A DNA stretch of 64,000 bases from Azospirillum fermentarium (GTDB lineage: Bacteria > Pseudomonadota > Alphaproteobacteria > Azospirillales > Azospirillaceae): NCBI RefSeq assembly GCF_025961205.1, contig NZ_JAOQNH010000001.1, positions 1 through 64,000 on the forward strand, in the 5' to 3' direction. Under the pieces are notes generated by a model. The model ran no database searches and was not told the DNA's origin. It saw only the letters and a list, made by a program, of their open reading frames with translations. The position numbers were made by a program, and so were the translations under genes. Positions 1 through 9,057 of this stretch are shown here, in pieces (position 1 is the first letter of the stretch; every line of letters starts with the position of its first letter).

Positions 1-607
<607 letters not shown>

Positions 608-620
608 TCCTGACGGCTGC

Positions 621-648
621 CCGTTCCCGGCCGCACCGCCGGGAACGG
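621..648 (+). terminator. Stem-loop between nifH and nifD
   Basis: A perfect 11-bp inverted repeat (arms 621-631 and 638-648, 6-base loop) lies 13 bases after the nifH stop. No T-run follows. It therefore looks more like a 3'-end stabiliser or partial terminator than a full stop, which would allow more nifH than nifDK transcript. That role is inferred from similar intergenic hairpins in other nifHDK operons. Confidence 0.6.
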
Positions 649-727
649 ACGGCAAATCATCGAAAATCGAAGTCGAAGCCGCGCGCGCCGTCGCGCCACG
701 GGTGAGTTCTATCAGGAGGCCGGCACC

Positions 728-2167
728 ATGAGCTTGGCAGTGAACAACGACCTGGACGTCAAGGGTCTTGTCGATAAGGTTCTCGAAGCCTACCCCGAGA
801 AGTCGCGCAAGCGCCGCGCGAAGCACATCAACGTTCTTGAAGCCGAAGCCAAGGATTGCGGCGTCAAGTCGAACATCAAGTCGATCCCCGGCGTGATGAC
901 GATCCGTGGCTGCGCCTACGCCGGTTCCAAGGGCGTGGTGTGGGGTCCGATCAAGGACATGATCCACATCTCCCACGGGCCCGTCGGCTGCGGTTACTAT
1001 TCCTGGTCCGGCCGCCGCAACTACTACATCGGCGACACCGGTGTGGACAGCTTCGGCACGATGCACTTCACCTCGGACTTCCAGGAAAAGGACATCGTTT
1101 TCGGCGGTGACAAGAAGCTCCACAAGGTCATCGAGGAAATCAACGAGCTGTTCCCGCTCGCCAACGGCATCTCGATCCAGTCGGAATGCCCGATCGGCCT
1201 GATCGGTGACGACATCGAGGCGGTCGCCCGCCTGAAGTCCGCCGAAATCGGCAAGCCGATCGTGCCGGTGCGCTGTGAAGGCTTCCGCGGCGTGTCCCAG
1301 TCGCTGGGCCACCACATCGCCAACGACTGCATCCGCGACTGGGTGTTCGAAAAGACCTCCCCCGTGGAAGGTTTCGAATCCACCCCCTACGACGTGACCG
1401 TCATCGGTGACTACAACATCGGTGGTGACGCCTGGGCCAGCCGCATCCTGCTGGAAGAGATCGGTCTGCGCGTGATCGCCCAGTGGTCGGGCGACGGCAC
1501 CCTGGCCGAGCTGGAAAACACGCCCAAGGCCAAGGTGAACCTCATCCACTGCTACCGCTCGATGAACTACATCGCGCGCCACATGGAAGAGAAGTTCAAC
1601 ATTCCGTGGGTGGAATACAACTTCTTCGGCCCCAGCCAGATCGCCGAATCCCTGCGCAAGATCGCCGCCCTCTTTGACGACACGATCAAGGAAAACGCGG
1701 AAAAGGTCATCGCCAAGTACCAGCCGATGGTCGATGCGGTCATCGCCAAGTACCAGCCGCGCCTGAACGGCAAGAAGGTCATGATCTACGTCGGCGGCCT
1801 GCGTCCCCGCCACGTGGTCGATGCCTACCATGACCTGGGCATGGAAATCATCGGCACCGGCTATGAATTCGCCCACAACGACGACTATCAGCGCACGCCC
1901 CACTATGTGAAGGAAGGCACGCTGATCTATGACGACGTGACCGCCTTCGAACTGGAAAAGTTCGTGGAAGAGCTGCGTCCCGACATGGTCGCCTCGGGCA
2001 TCAAGGAAAAGTACGTCTTCCAGAAGATGGGTCTGCCGTTCCGCCAGATGCACTCCTGGGATTACTCGGGTCCGTACCACGGCTACGACGGGTTCGCCAT
2101 CTTCGCCCGCGACATGGACATGGCGATCAACAACCCGGTCTGGAACCTGACCAAGGCTCCTTTCTAA
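728..2167 (+). CDS. nifD: Nitrogenase MoFe protein alpha subunit NifD
   Basis: Alpha subunit of dinitrogenase, which carries the FeMo-cofactor and shares the P-cluster with NifK. At 479 residues it has normal length, and key residues fall at the same numbers as in the Azotobacter protein. The P-cluster cysteines are C62, C88 and C154. The FeMo-co ligands are C275 (in IHCYRSM) and H442 (in MHSWDY), and H195 is present. The start follows a strong ribosome site (AGGAGG) eight bases upstream. It lies between nifH and nifK in the standard order, separated from nifH by a stem-loop and from nifK by 37 bases. Nothing suggests an alternative V- or Fe-only type. Confidence 0.99.
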   Translation: MSLAVNNDLDVKGLVDKVLEAYPEKSRKRRAKHINVLEAEAKDCGVKSNIKSIPGVMTIRGCAYAGSKGVVWGPIKDMIHISHGPVGCGYYSWSGRRNYYIGDTGVDSFGTMHFTSDFQEKDIVFGGDKKLHKVIEEINELFPLANGISIQSECPIGLIGDDIEAVARLKSAEIGKPIVPVRCEGFRGVSQSLGHHIANDCIRDWVFEKTSPVEGFESTPYDVTVIGDYNIGGDAWASRILLEEIGLRVIAQWSGDGTLAELENTPKAKVNLIHCYRSMNYIARHMEEKFNIPWVEYNFFGPSQIAESLRKIAALFDDTIKENAEKVIAKYQPMVDAVIAKYQPRLNGKKVMIYVGGLRPRHVVDAYHDLGMEIIGTGYEFAHNDDYQRTPHYVKEGTLIYDDVTAFELEKFVEELRPDMVASGIKEKYVFQKMGLPFRQMHSWDYSGPYHGYDGFAIFARDMDMAINNPVWNLTKAPF

Positions 2168-2204
2168 GTCCGCGCTCGTTCAGCCAGGTACCAGGAGACA
2201 CCCC

Positions 2205-3776
2205 ATGACGCAAGTCAACGAATTCCCCGTTTCGCAGAACGCGGACAAGGTTCTCGACCACTTCACCCTGTTCCGCCAGCCTGAATATCAGGAGATGTTC
2301 AAGCGGAAGAAGGATGATTTCGAGTTCGGCCATTCCGACGAAAAGGTCGCCGAGGTTTCGGAATGGACCAAGTCGGAAGACTACAAGGCCAAGAACTTCG
2401 CCCGTGAAGCGGTCGTCATCAACCCGACCAAGGCCTGCCAGCCCATCGGCGCCATGTTCGCGGCCCAGGGCTTCGAAGGCACCCTGCCCTTCGTCCATGG
2501 TTCGCAGGGCTGCGTCGCCTATTACCGCACCCATCTGACCCGTCACTTCAAGGAACCGAACTCCGCGGTGTCCTCGTCGATGACCGAAGACGCGGCGGTG
2601 TTCGGCGGCCTGAACAACATGATCGACGGCTTGGCGAACGCCTATGCGCTGTACAAGCCGAAGATGATCGCCGTCCTGACCACCTGCATGGCCGAAGTCA
2701 TCGGCGACGACCTGCAGGGCTTCATCGCCAACGCGAAGAAGAAGGACAGCGTTCCCGAAGACTTCCCCGTCCCGTTCGCTCACACGCCCGCCTTCGTCGG
2801 CAGCCACATCGTCGGCTACGACAACATGATGAAGGGCATCCTGACGAACTTCTGGGGCAAGTCCGAAGACCTCGACACCCCGAAGACCGAGAAGATCAAC
2901 CTGATCGGCGGCTTCGACGGGTATGCGGTCGGCAACAACCGCGAACTGAAGCGCATCTTCGGCCTGATGGGCATCGACGCCACCATCCTGTCGGACGTCT
3001 CGGACGTCTTCGACACCCCCGGTGACGGCGAATACCGCATGTACGACGGCGGCACCACCATCGAAGAGACGAAGGCCGCCCTGCACGCCAAGGCGACCAT
3101 CTCCCTTCAGGAATACAACACCCCCCAGACCCTGCAGTTCTGCAAGGAAAAGGGCCAGGAAGTTGCCAAGTTCAACTATCCGCTGGGTGTCGCCGCCACC
3201 GACGAGCTGCTACTGAAGCTGGCCGAGATCACCGGCAAGGCCATCCCGGCGTCGCTGAAGCTGGAACGCGGCCGTCTGGTGGACGCCATCGCCGACAGCC
3301 ACACCCACATCCACGGCAAGCGCTTCGCCGTGTTCGGCGACCCGGACTTCTGCCTGGGCATGACCCGCTTCCTGCTGGAACTGGGTGCCGAGCCGGTGCA
3401 CATCCTGTCCACCTCCGGCTCCAAGAAGTGGGAGAAGCAGGTTCAGAAGGTGCTGGACGGCTCGCAGTTCGGCAAGGGCGGTGCGGCCTACGGCGGCAAG
3501 GATCTGTGGCACCTGCGGTCGCTGCTGTTCACCAACAAGGTGGACTACATCATCGGCAACAGCTACGGCAAGTATCTGGAACGTGACACGAAGATCCCGC
3601 TGATCCGTCTCACCTACCCGATCTTCGACCGTCACCACCACCACCGCTATCCGGTGTGGGGCTACCAGGGCGCGCTGAACGTGCTGGTCCGCATCCTCGA
3701 CCGGATCTTCGAAGACATGGACGCCAACACCAGTGTCGTGGGTGTGACGGACATCTCCTTCGATCTGGTGCGCTGA
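2205..3776 (+). CDS. nifK: Nitrogenase MoFe protein beta subunit NifK
   Basis: Beta subunit of dinitrogenase (523 residues), partner of NifD in the alpha2-beta2 tetramer. The P-cluster cysteines are C78 (TKACQP), C103 (GSQGCVAYY) and C161 ([11 protein letters not shown]), each offset by eight from the Azotobacter numbering. The N-terminal extension typical of Mo-type NifK ([18 protein letters not shown]) is present. The start has an AGGAGA ribosome site. A His run (DRHHHHRYP) sits near residue 470, as in other family members. Its C-terminal codons overlap a weak NifA-site-like sequence for the next operon. Confidence 0.99.
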   Translation: MTQVNEFPVSQNADKVLDHFTLFRQPEYQEMFKRKKDDFEFGHSDEKVAEVSEWTKSEDYKAKNFAREAVVINPTKACQPIGAMFAAQGFEGTLPFVHGSQGCVAYYRTHLTRHFKEPNSAVSSSMTEDAAVFGGLNNMIDGLANAYALYKPKMIAVLTTCMAEVIGDDLQGFIANAKKKDSVPEDFPVPFAHTPAFVGSHIVGYDNMMKGILTNFWGKSEDLDTPKTEKINLIGGFDGYAVGNNRELKRIFGLMGIDATILSDVSDVFDTPGDGEYRMYDGGTTIEETKAALHAKATISLQEYNTPQTLQFCKEKGQEVAKFNYPLGVAATDELLLKLAEITGKAIPASLKLERGRLVDAIADSHTHIHGKRFAVFGDPDFCLGMTRFLLELGAEPVHILSTSGSKKWEKQVQKVLDGSQFGKGGAAYGGKDLWHLRSLLFTNKVDYIIGNSYGKYLERDTKIPLIRLTYPIFDRHHHHRYPVWGYQGALNVLVRILDRIFEDMDANTSVVGVTDISFDLVR

Positions 3777-3813
3777 TCCGGCGGGCTTCGGCCCGGATTA
3801 CCTCCCGAGCAAG

Positions 3814-3838
3814 CCCCCGCCCGGTTTTCGGGCGGGGG
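3814..3838 (+). terminator. GC-rich hairpin after nifK
   Basis: A perfect 10-bp stem (3814-3823 with 3829-3838) has a GTTTT loop, 37 bases after the nifK stop. There is no downstream T-run. It probably marks the 3' end of the nifHDK message, since a new sigma-54 promoter follows about 20 bases later. Confidence 0.65.
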
Positions 3839-3858
3839 TGGCCACCACGGGTTCCGGG

Positions 3859-3876
3859 TTGGCGTTGCCGTTGCAC
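3859..3876 (+). promoter_or_regulatory. Sigma-54 promoter for nifE
   Basis: The sequence TTGGCG-N8-TTGCA matches the -24/-12 RpoN consensus with the required GG-N10-GC spacing (GG at 3861-3862, GC at 3873-3874). It lies about 90 bases before the nifE start and just after the nifK hairpin. A near-match to the NifA site (TGT-N10-ACG, 3734-3749) sits about 110 bases upstream inside nifK, with one mismatch in the ACA half. NifA control is inferred from position. Confidence 0.7.
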
Positions 3877-3967
3877 CACGCCACCCGGTTCCCCCTCTTC
3901 CGGACCATCGGGCGGGGGCCCGACCCGGAAGACGACCCCTAGGGCGTCATTCGCGCGGAGGCGAACC

Positions 3968-5341
3968 ATGCTGGCGGACAAGATCCAGGAGGTCTTCAAC
4001 GAGCCCGGTTGCGGTGTCAACCAGGCGAAGACCACCAAGGAGCGCAAGAAAGGCTGCTCCAAACCGTTGAAACCCGGCGCTGCGGCGGGCGGATGCGCCT
4101 ACGACGGCGCCATGATCGCGTTGCAGCCCATCGCCGACGTGGCGCATCTGGTTCACGGCCCCATCGCCTGCCTTGGCAATTCCTGGGACAACCGCGGCAC
4201 GCGCTCGTCCGGTTCGCAGCTCTACCGCACCGGCTTCACCACCGATCTGTCGGAACTGGACATCGTTCACGGCGGTGAGAAGAAGCTCTACAAGGCCATC
4301 AAGGAAATCGTCCAGCAGCACAACCCGCCCGCGGTCTTCGTTTATCAGACCTGCGTGCCGGCGATGATCGGCGACGACATCGAAGCCGTGTGCAAGTACG
4401 CCGCCAAGAAGCTGGGCGTCCCGGTCATTCCGGTGAACGCGCCGGGCTTCGTGGGATCGAAGAACCTGGGCAACAAGCTGGCCGGCGAAACCCTGCTCGA
4501 TCACGTGATCGGCACGCGGGAGCCGGAGGTGTCCACCCCCAACGACGTCTGCATCATCGGCGAATACAATCTGGCCGGCGAATTGTGGCTGGCCAAGCCG
4601 CTGATGGACGAGATCGGCATCCGCATCCAGTCCTGCATCTCCGGCGACGGCCGCTACAACGAGATCGCCGCCGCCCACCGGGCGCGCGTGACCATGGTGG
4701 TGTGCTCGCAGGCCCTGATCAACGTGGGCCGCAAGATGGAGGAACGCTGGGGCATCCCCTATTTCGAAGGATCGTTCTACGGCGTCACCGACATGTCGGA
4801 CACGCTGCGCACCATGGCCACCATGCTGGTGCAGCGCGGCGCCGACCCGGCCATGCTGAACCGCGCCGAAGCGGTGATCGCGCGTGAAGAGGCCGCGGTG
4901 TCCAAGCGGCTGGAACGCTACAAGCCCCGCTTCACCGGCAAGCGCGTTCTGCTGTTCACCGGCGGCGTGAAGTCGTGGTCGATGGTGACGGCGCTGGAGG
5001 AAGCGGGCCTGACCATCGTCGGCAGCTCCACCAAGAAATCCACCAAGGAAGACAAGGAAAAGCTGAAGAAGCGCAAGGGCGAGGAGTTCCACATGTGGGA
5101 CGACCTGAAGCCCAAGGAGATGTACCGCATGCTGCGCGACAGCGAGGCGGACATCATGCTGTCCGGCGGACGGTCGCAGTTCATCTCGCTCAAGGCCAAG
5201 GTTCCGTGGCTGGACGTGAACCAGGAACGCCACCACGCCTATGCCGGCTACGACGGCATCGTCAACCTGTGCGAGGAAATCGACAAAACCCTGTCGAATC
5301 CGATCTGGCGGCAGGTGCGCCTGCCGGCCCCGTGGGAATGA
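3968..5341 (+). CDS. nifE: FeMo-cofactor scaffold protein NifE
   Basis: NifE pairs with NifN to form the scaffold on which the NifB cofactor matures into FeMo-co. The 457-residue product is homologous to NifD. It has conserved cysteines in CAYDGA, GPIACLGNSW and QTCVPAMIGDD, and a NifD-like C-terminal half. The frame is open further upstream, but the ATG at 3968 has a GGAGG site and begins with the family N terminus MLADKIQEVF. A Lys-rich stretch (KKSTKEDKEKLKKRKGEE) near residue 360 is typical. The stop codon merges with the ribosome site of nifN (TGAGGAGG), so the two are translationally linked. Confidence 0.97.
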   Translation: MLADKIQEVFNEPGCGVNQAKTTKERKKGCSKPLKPGAAAGGCAYDGAMIALQPIADVAHLVHGPIACLGNSWDNRGTRSSGSQLYRTGFTTDLSELDIVHGGEKKLYKAIKEIVQQHNPPAVFVYQTCVPAMIGDDIEAVCKYAAKKLGVPVIPVNAPGFVGSKNLGNKLAGETLLDHVIGTREPEVSTPNDVCIIGEYNLAGELWLAKPLMDEIGIRIQSCISGDGRYNEIAAAHRARVTMVVCSQALINVGRKMEERWGIPYFEGSFYGVTDMSDTLRTMATMLVQRGADPAMLNRAEAVIAREEAAVSKRLERYKPRFTGKRVLLFTGGVKSWSMVTALEEAGLTIVGSSTKKSTKEDKEKLKKRKGEEFHMWDDLKPKEMYRMLRDSEADIMLSGGRSQFISLKAKVPWLDVNQERHHAYAGYDGIVNLCEEIDKTLSNPIWRQVRLPAPWE

Positions 5342-5354
5342 GGAGGCCGCCGCC

Positions 5355-6770
5355 ATGACGCACATCCACCGTTTCCCCGCATCGTCCAAGGCCGCATCCA
5401 CCAACCCGCTGAAGATGAGCGCGCCGCTGGGCGGGGCGCTCGCCTTCCTGGGCATGGACCGCAGCCTGCCGCTGTTCCACGGGTCGCAGGGCTGCACCGC
5501 CTTCGGCATGGTGCTGCTGGTCCGCCATTTCCGCGAGGCCATCCCGCTCCAGACCACCGCCATGAATCAGGTGTCCACCATCCTGGGCGGTTACGAGAAT
5601 CTGGAAGAGGCGCTCAAGACCATCTACGAGCGCAACAAGCCCTCCCTGATCGGCGTCTGCACCACCGGCGTGACGGAAACCAAGGGCGAGGATCTGGAGG
5701 GTCACCTGAAGACCTTCCGCATGCGCAACCCGGACCTGAACGATCTCAATCTGGTGTTCGTCAGCACCCCCGATTTCAACGGCGGGTTCGAGGACGGTTA
5801 CGCCGCCGTGGTCCAGGGCATCGTCGAGAGCTTTGCCGAGCCGGCGGAGCAGCGGGTCAAGGGGCAGGTCAACATCCTGGCCGGCTGCCACCTCACCCCC
5901 GGCGACGTGGAGGAAATCCGCGACATCGTGGAGGGCTTCGGCCTGACGCCGATCATCGTGCCCGACCTGTCGCTGTCCATGAGCGGGCGGCAGCCGACCG
6001 AGTTCACCGCCACCTCGCTGGGTGGCACCACGGTGGATCAGGTGCGCTCCATGGGGGCGTCGGAAGTGACGCTGGTGCTGGGCGAGCAGATGCGCCGCGC
6101 GGCGGCCGCCCTGGAACTCAAGACCGATGTGCCGTCGCTGTTCTTCGACCGGCTGACCGGGCTGGAAGCGTCGGACCGCTTCGTCAAGGCGCTGGCGGAG
6201 ATTTCGGGCCGCCCGGTGCCGGCGCGGCTGCGCCGCCAGCGCGAAAGCCTGGTGGACGGGATGCTGGACGGCCACTTCTTCCTGACCCGCAAGAAGATGG
6301 TGGTGGCGCTGGAGCCGGATCACCTGTTCACCGTCACCAGCTATCTCCAGGATCTGGGCGTGGACGTGGTGGCCGCGGTGGCGCCGCAGCAGGCGGCGGT
6401 GCTGGAAAAGGTCAAGGCCGGCACGGTGATGGTCGGCGACCATTCCGACGTGGAGGCCATGGCCAAGGGCTGCGACCTTATCGTCAGCAATTCCCACGGG
6501 CGGATGGGGGCGGCCCACGCCGGCGTGCCGCTGTACCGCATGGGGCTGCCGATGTTCGACCGGCTGGGCAGCGGTCTGGTGGTGACGGTGGGCTACCGCG
6601 GGTCGCGCGACCTGCTGTTCGCGCTGGCGAACATCTTCCTGGCCGCGGAAACCGACCACGACTCCCACCACGGGAACCAGTCCCACGAACATGGACATGA
6701 CGGCTGCTGCGGTGGCTCCGGCCACGGCGGCGGCCGGGAGGGCGGGTCATGCGGATGCACCGGCGCCTGA
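5355..6770 (+). CDS. nifN: FeMo-cofactor scaffold protein NifN with His/Cys-rich tail
   Basis: The second subunit of the NifEN scaffold, related to NifK: GSQGCTAF and [11 protein letters not shown] align with the NifK P-cluster region. The start chosen (ATG 5355) lies 13 bases after nifE behind AGGAGG and gives 471 residues, slightly longer than usual. The excess is a 37-residue tail (codons 6657-6767) with seven His, four Cys and thirteen Gly. It looks like a metal-binding extension rather than part of the fold. The tail DNA runs into the first of two possible nifX starts. The family call is certain; the tail function is unknown. Confidence 0.96.
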   Translation: MTHIHRFPASSKAASTNPLKMSAPLGGALAFLGMDRSLPLFHGSQGCTAFGMVLLVRHFREAIPLQTTAMNQVSTILGGYENLEEALKTIYERNKPSLIGVCTTGVTETKGEDLEGHLKTFRMRNPDLNDLNLVFVSTPDFNGGFEDGYAAVVQGIVESFAEPAEQRVKGQVNILAGCHLTPGDVEEIRDIVEGFGLTPIIVPDLSLSMSGRQPTEFTATSLGGTTVDQVRSMGASEVTLVLGEQMRRAAAALELKTDVPSLFFDRLTGLEASDRFVKALAEISGRPVPARLRRQRESLVDGMLDGHFFLTRKKMVVALEPDHLFTVTSYLQDLGVDVVAAVAPQQAAVLEKVKAGTVMVGDHSDVEAMAKGCDLIVSNSHGRMGAAHAGVPLYRMGLPMFDRLGSGLVVTVGYRGSRDLLFALANIFLAAETDHDSHHGNQSHEHGHDGCCGGSGHGGGREGGSCGCTGA

Positions 6771-7240
6771 AGGTCATTGGTGGAACCGACGCCCGCACGG
6801 ACGGCGCCCCTGGACGGCGCCGCAAAGGAGGATCAATGAAGGTTGCCTTCTGCACCCAGGACATGCAGCACGTCGATGCGCACTTCGGCTGGGCCAAGAA
6901 CATCGTGATCTACGAGGTGAACAAGGCCGGCTACACCATGGCCGAGACCTGCCAGTTCGGCGGCTCCATGTTCGAGGACGGCAACGAGGACAAGCTGGTC
7001 CCGAAGCTCGACGCCCTGGCCGACTGCGCCATCGTCTACCTGTCGGCCATCGGCGCCTCGGCCGCCGCACGGGTGGTGGCGAAGAAGATCCACCCCGTGA
7101 AGGTGGAAGCCACCGACACCATCACCGCTCTGCTCGACAAGCTGGTCGTCACCATCAACGGCAACCCGCCCCCCTGGCTGCGCAAGGCGCTCGCCAAGGG
7201 CGAGGAGCAGGAATTCGATTTCGAAGACGAGGAGGCGTAA
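6749..7240 (+). CDS. nifX: FeMo-co carrier protein NifX
   Basis: A small protein of the NifX/NafY/NifB-C-terminal fold that holds the NifB cofactor or VK-cluster between NifB and NifEN. Residues after [16 protein letters not shown] match the family core. Two starts are plausible. ATG 6749 overlaps the end of nifN by 22 bases, has GGGAGG upstream, and gives 163 residues including an RRLKVI segment like that seen at the N terminus of other alphaproteobacterial NifX. ATG 6836 has an excellent AAAGGAGG site and gives 134 residues. The long form is listed because of that N-terminal similarity. The C terminus is acidic (EFDFEDEEA). Confidence 0.92.
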   Translation: MRMHRRLKVIGGTDARTDGAPGRRRKGGSMKVAFCTQDMQHVDAHFGWAKNIVIYEVNKAGYTMAETCQFGGSMFEDGNEDKLVPKLDALADCAIVYLSAIGASAAARVVAKKIHPVKVEATDTITALLDKLVVTINGNPPPWLRKALAKGEEQEFDFEDEEA

Positions 7241-7245
7241 GACCC

Positions 7246-7704
7246 ATGACCGCGACCGATGTGGCCGAAAACCTGGAAGCCCAGTTCGAAAAGACCCTCG
7301 TCATGCTGTTCCGCGCCGAGGATTCCTATGGCGCCTGGGAAGGCAAGAGCGACGACGAGCTGCTGTCGCCCTTCATCCTGGACAAGGAAGCCCGCTCCCT
7401 GATCCCGATCATCGGCGATCCCGACCCCGACACCCTGTGGCGGCTGGAGCTGTTCTACAAGGCGGTCGGCATCACCATCGAAAAGGTGTCGGGCGTCATG
7501 GCCGGCCCGATGCTGAAGATGAGCCACGAGGGTTTCGGGCGCGTGGTGCTGCTGGCGGGCCGTCTGGTGGTGGTGTCGAAGACGCTGCGCGACGTCCACC
7601 GCTTCGGCTTCCCCACCAAGGAGAAGCTGAACGCCGACGGTGCCAAGTTCGTCCGCGATGCCCTGGCGCTGATCGAACAGTATCCCGATCTGGCCCGCGC
7701 GTGA
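7246..7704 (+). CDS. NifX-associated nitrogen fixation protein (DUF269)
   Basis: A 152-residue protein of the family found next to nifX in most diazotrophs. Recognisable segments are [22 protein letters not shown] and [13 protein letters not shown]. It starts five bases after the nifX stop, and the ribosome site GAGGAGG lies in the last nifX codons, so the two are coupled. Its biochemical role is not established. The constant nifX neighbourhood suggests work in cofactor maturation or electron delivery. Confidence 0.95.
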   Translation: MTATDVAENLEAQFEKTLVMLFRAEDSYGAWEGKSDDELLSPFILDKEARSLIPIIGDPDPDTLWRLELFYKAVGITIEKVSGVMAGPMLKMSHEGFGRVVLLAGRLVVVSKTLRDVHRFGFPTKEKLNADGAKFVRDALALIEQYPDLARA

Positions 7705-7714
7705 GGATGACGCC

Positions 7715-7915
7715 ATGACCGACGCCGCCGCCCTGAAGGACGAGATCAAGAAGCTGAACGCCCGTGCGACCGCCAAGAAGATGGATCTGCACGACCTGTC
7801 GGAAGAACTGCCGCAGAACTGGCAGACCATTCTGACGGTGGCCCAGGAAACCTATGACGCCTTCAAGCTGCTGACCGAAAAGCGGGCGGAGCTGAAGGCG
7901 CTGGAACAAGCCTGA
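7715..7915 (+). CDS. Small nif-associated helical protein (CCE_0567/DUF683 family)
   Basis: A 66-residue, charge-rich helical protein that follows the DUF269 gene by ten bases, as in many proteobacterial and cyanobacterial nif clusters. The sequence has the family pattern of an N-terminal Lys-rich helix (LKDEIKKLNARATAKKMDLHDLSEELP) split by a Pro from a second helix ending KRAELKALEQA. The cyanobacterial structure is a two-helix homotetramer-like bundle; its function is unknown. Only membership and context can be supported here. Confidence 0.9.
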   Translation: MTDAAALKDEIKKLNARATAKKMDLHDLSEELPQNWQTILTVAQETYDAFKLLTEKRAELKALEQA

Positions 7916-7973
7916 GCCGTCTTCGCCTTTCCCCTCCCCCTGCCAACCATCTTTTTGCGTACGGAGCGTTGAT

Positions 7974-8267
7974 ATGAGCGATTTCGTCACCGGCCAGACC
8001 CGCGGCGGCGGTTCCTGGACTCCGAAGTTCGTCGAGACCATCGACCAGAAGCAGTGCATCGGCTGCGGCCGCTGCTACAAGGTCTGTGGCCGTGACGTGC
8101 TGGAACTGATCGGCATCACCGAGGACGGCGACATCGTGGACGCCTTCGACGACGAGGCGGAAAAGAAGGTGATGAGCGTCAAGGAGCAGAACAACTGCAT
8201 CGGCTGTGAAAGCTGCTCCAAGGTCTGTTCCAAGAGCTGTATTACCCACAAGCCGCTGGCGGCCTGA
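7974..8267 (+). CDS. fdxB: nif-specific ferredoxin III, two 4Fe-4S clusters
   Basis: A 97-residue bacterial-type ferredoxin probably acting as electron carrier to NifH or in cofactor synthesis. The first cluster motif is C28-x2-C31-x2-C34-x3-C38. The second is C75-x2-C78-x2-C81-x3-C85, with an extra Cys at 89. About 36 residues lie between the motifs, the long spacer typical of the FdxB/ferredoxin III nif group. It follows the DUF683 gene by 58 bases and precedes nifQ. A hairpin follows at 8275. No sigma-54 promoter is visible just upstream, so it probably belongs to the nifE transcript. Confidence 0.93.
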   Translation: MSDFVTGQTRGGGSWTPKFVETIDQKQCIGCGRCYKVCGRDVLELIGITEDGDIVDAFDDEAEKKVMSVKEQNNCIGCESCSKVCSKSCITHKPLAA

Positions 8268-8274
8268 CGTCATT

Positions 8275-8308
8275 CCCGTCCGTCCCATCCCCCGGTGGGG
8301 CGGACGGG
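8275..8308 (+). terminator. Hairpin between fdxB and nifQ
   Basis: Arms 8275-8286 and 8297-8308 pair over 12 bp with one G-U pair and a 10-base loop, eight bases after the fdxB stop. There is no T-run. It probably reduces rather than ends transcription into nifQ. Confidence 0.5.
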
Positions 8309-8399
8309 TGCCGGGGGGGCCGCATGTCTTGCGCCTTCCGCCCTTGCGGCCCCCCGGCTCGCTTCTCTTTTCCGTATCCACGCCTGAACGGAGGCCAGC

Positions 8400-9005
8400 A
8401 TGGGTCATGTGCCTGTGTCTTCGGACCTTACGCCGGCGGCGCTGTACCAGTGGCTGCTGGACCGTCAGGCGTGCTGCAATATCTTCGACGCCCACATTTT
8501 CGCCTGCATCCTGGCCTGCCGGCTGCCGCTGGGGCCTGCGGCGGTGGGGTTGACCCTGCCGGAGCTGACCCGGCTGCTGGCCCGCTATTTCCCCGCCGCC
8601 CTGGCCGACGGGCTGCCGCTGAGCGCCGCCGCCTGGACCGCCGCGCCGTCCGCCCCGCCGCTCTCCCCCCTGCTGGCCGCCGAGGTGACGGATCTGGCCG
8701 CCCTGATGCTGGACCACCGGGCGCAGGACGCCGAGGAGGAGGGGTGGATGGCCGTGCTGGTGGCGCGGGCCTGCCTGGACACGGCCCCGCTGTGGGACGC
8801 GCTGGGGCTGGCGGGCCGCCGCGACCTGGACGCGCTGATGCAGCGCCATTTCCCGGCCCTCAGCCACCGCAACGGCGGCGGCCAGGGCTGGCGCCCGTTC
8901 CTCTATCGCCTGCTGTGCCTGGACAGCGGCCTCATCCCCTGCGGCACCGACCACTGCACCGATTGCGGCGCCGGGCCGGTGTGTCTGGGCTGGGTGGAGT
9001 GGTAA
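8400..9005 (+). CDS. nifQ: Molybdenum donor protein NifQ
   Basis: NifQ carries a Mo-Fe-S cluster and supplies molybdenum to the NifEN scaffold. The 201-residue product ends with the family signature C-x4-C-x2-C-x5-C (CGTDHCTDCGAGPVC). It also has the conserved region LMQRHFPALSHRN, which matches the usual hhFPxLxxRN block. The start has a GGAGG-type site (CGGAGGCCAGC). It is the last gene of the left nif block; the next gene converges on it from the other strand 52 bases later. Confidence 0.93.
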   Translation: MGHVPVSSDLTPAALYQWLLDRQACCNIFDAHIFACILACRLPLGPAAVGLTLPELTRLLARYFPAALADGLPLSAAAWTAAPSAPPLSPLLAAEVTDLAALMLDHRAQDAEEEGWMAVLVARACLDTAPLWDALGLAGRRDLDALMQRHFPALSHRNGGGQGWRPFLYRLLCLDSGLIPCGTDHCTDCGAGPVCLGWVEW

Positions 9006-9057
9006 GCGGCGCCGCCGGGGTAACAGGCCCTCGAGAGGGGGATTGCCCCGGCCGCCG

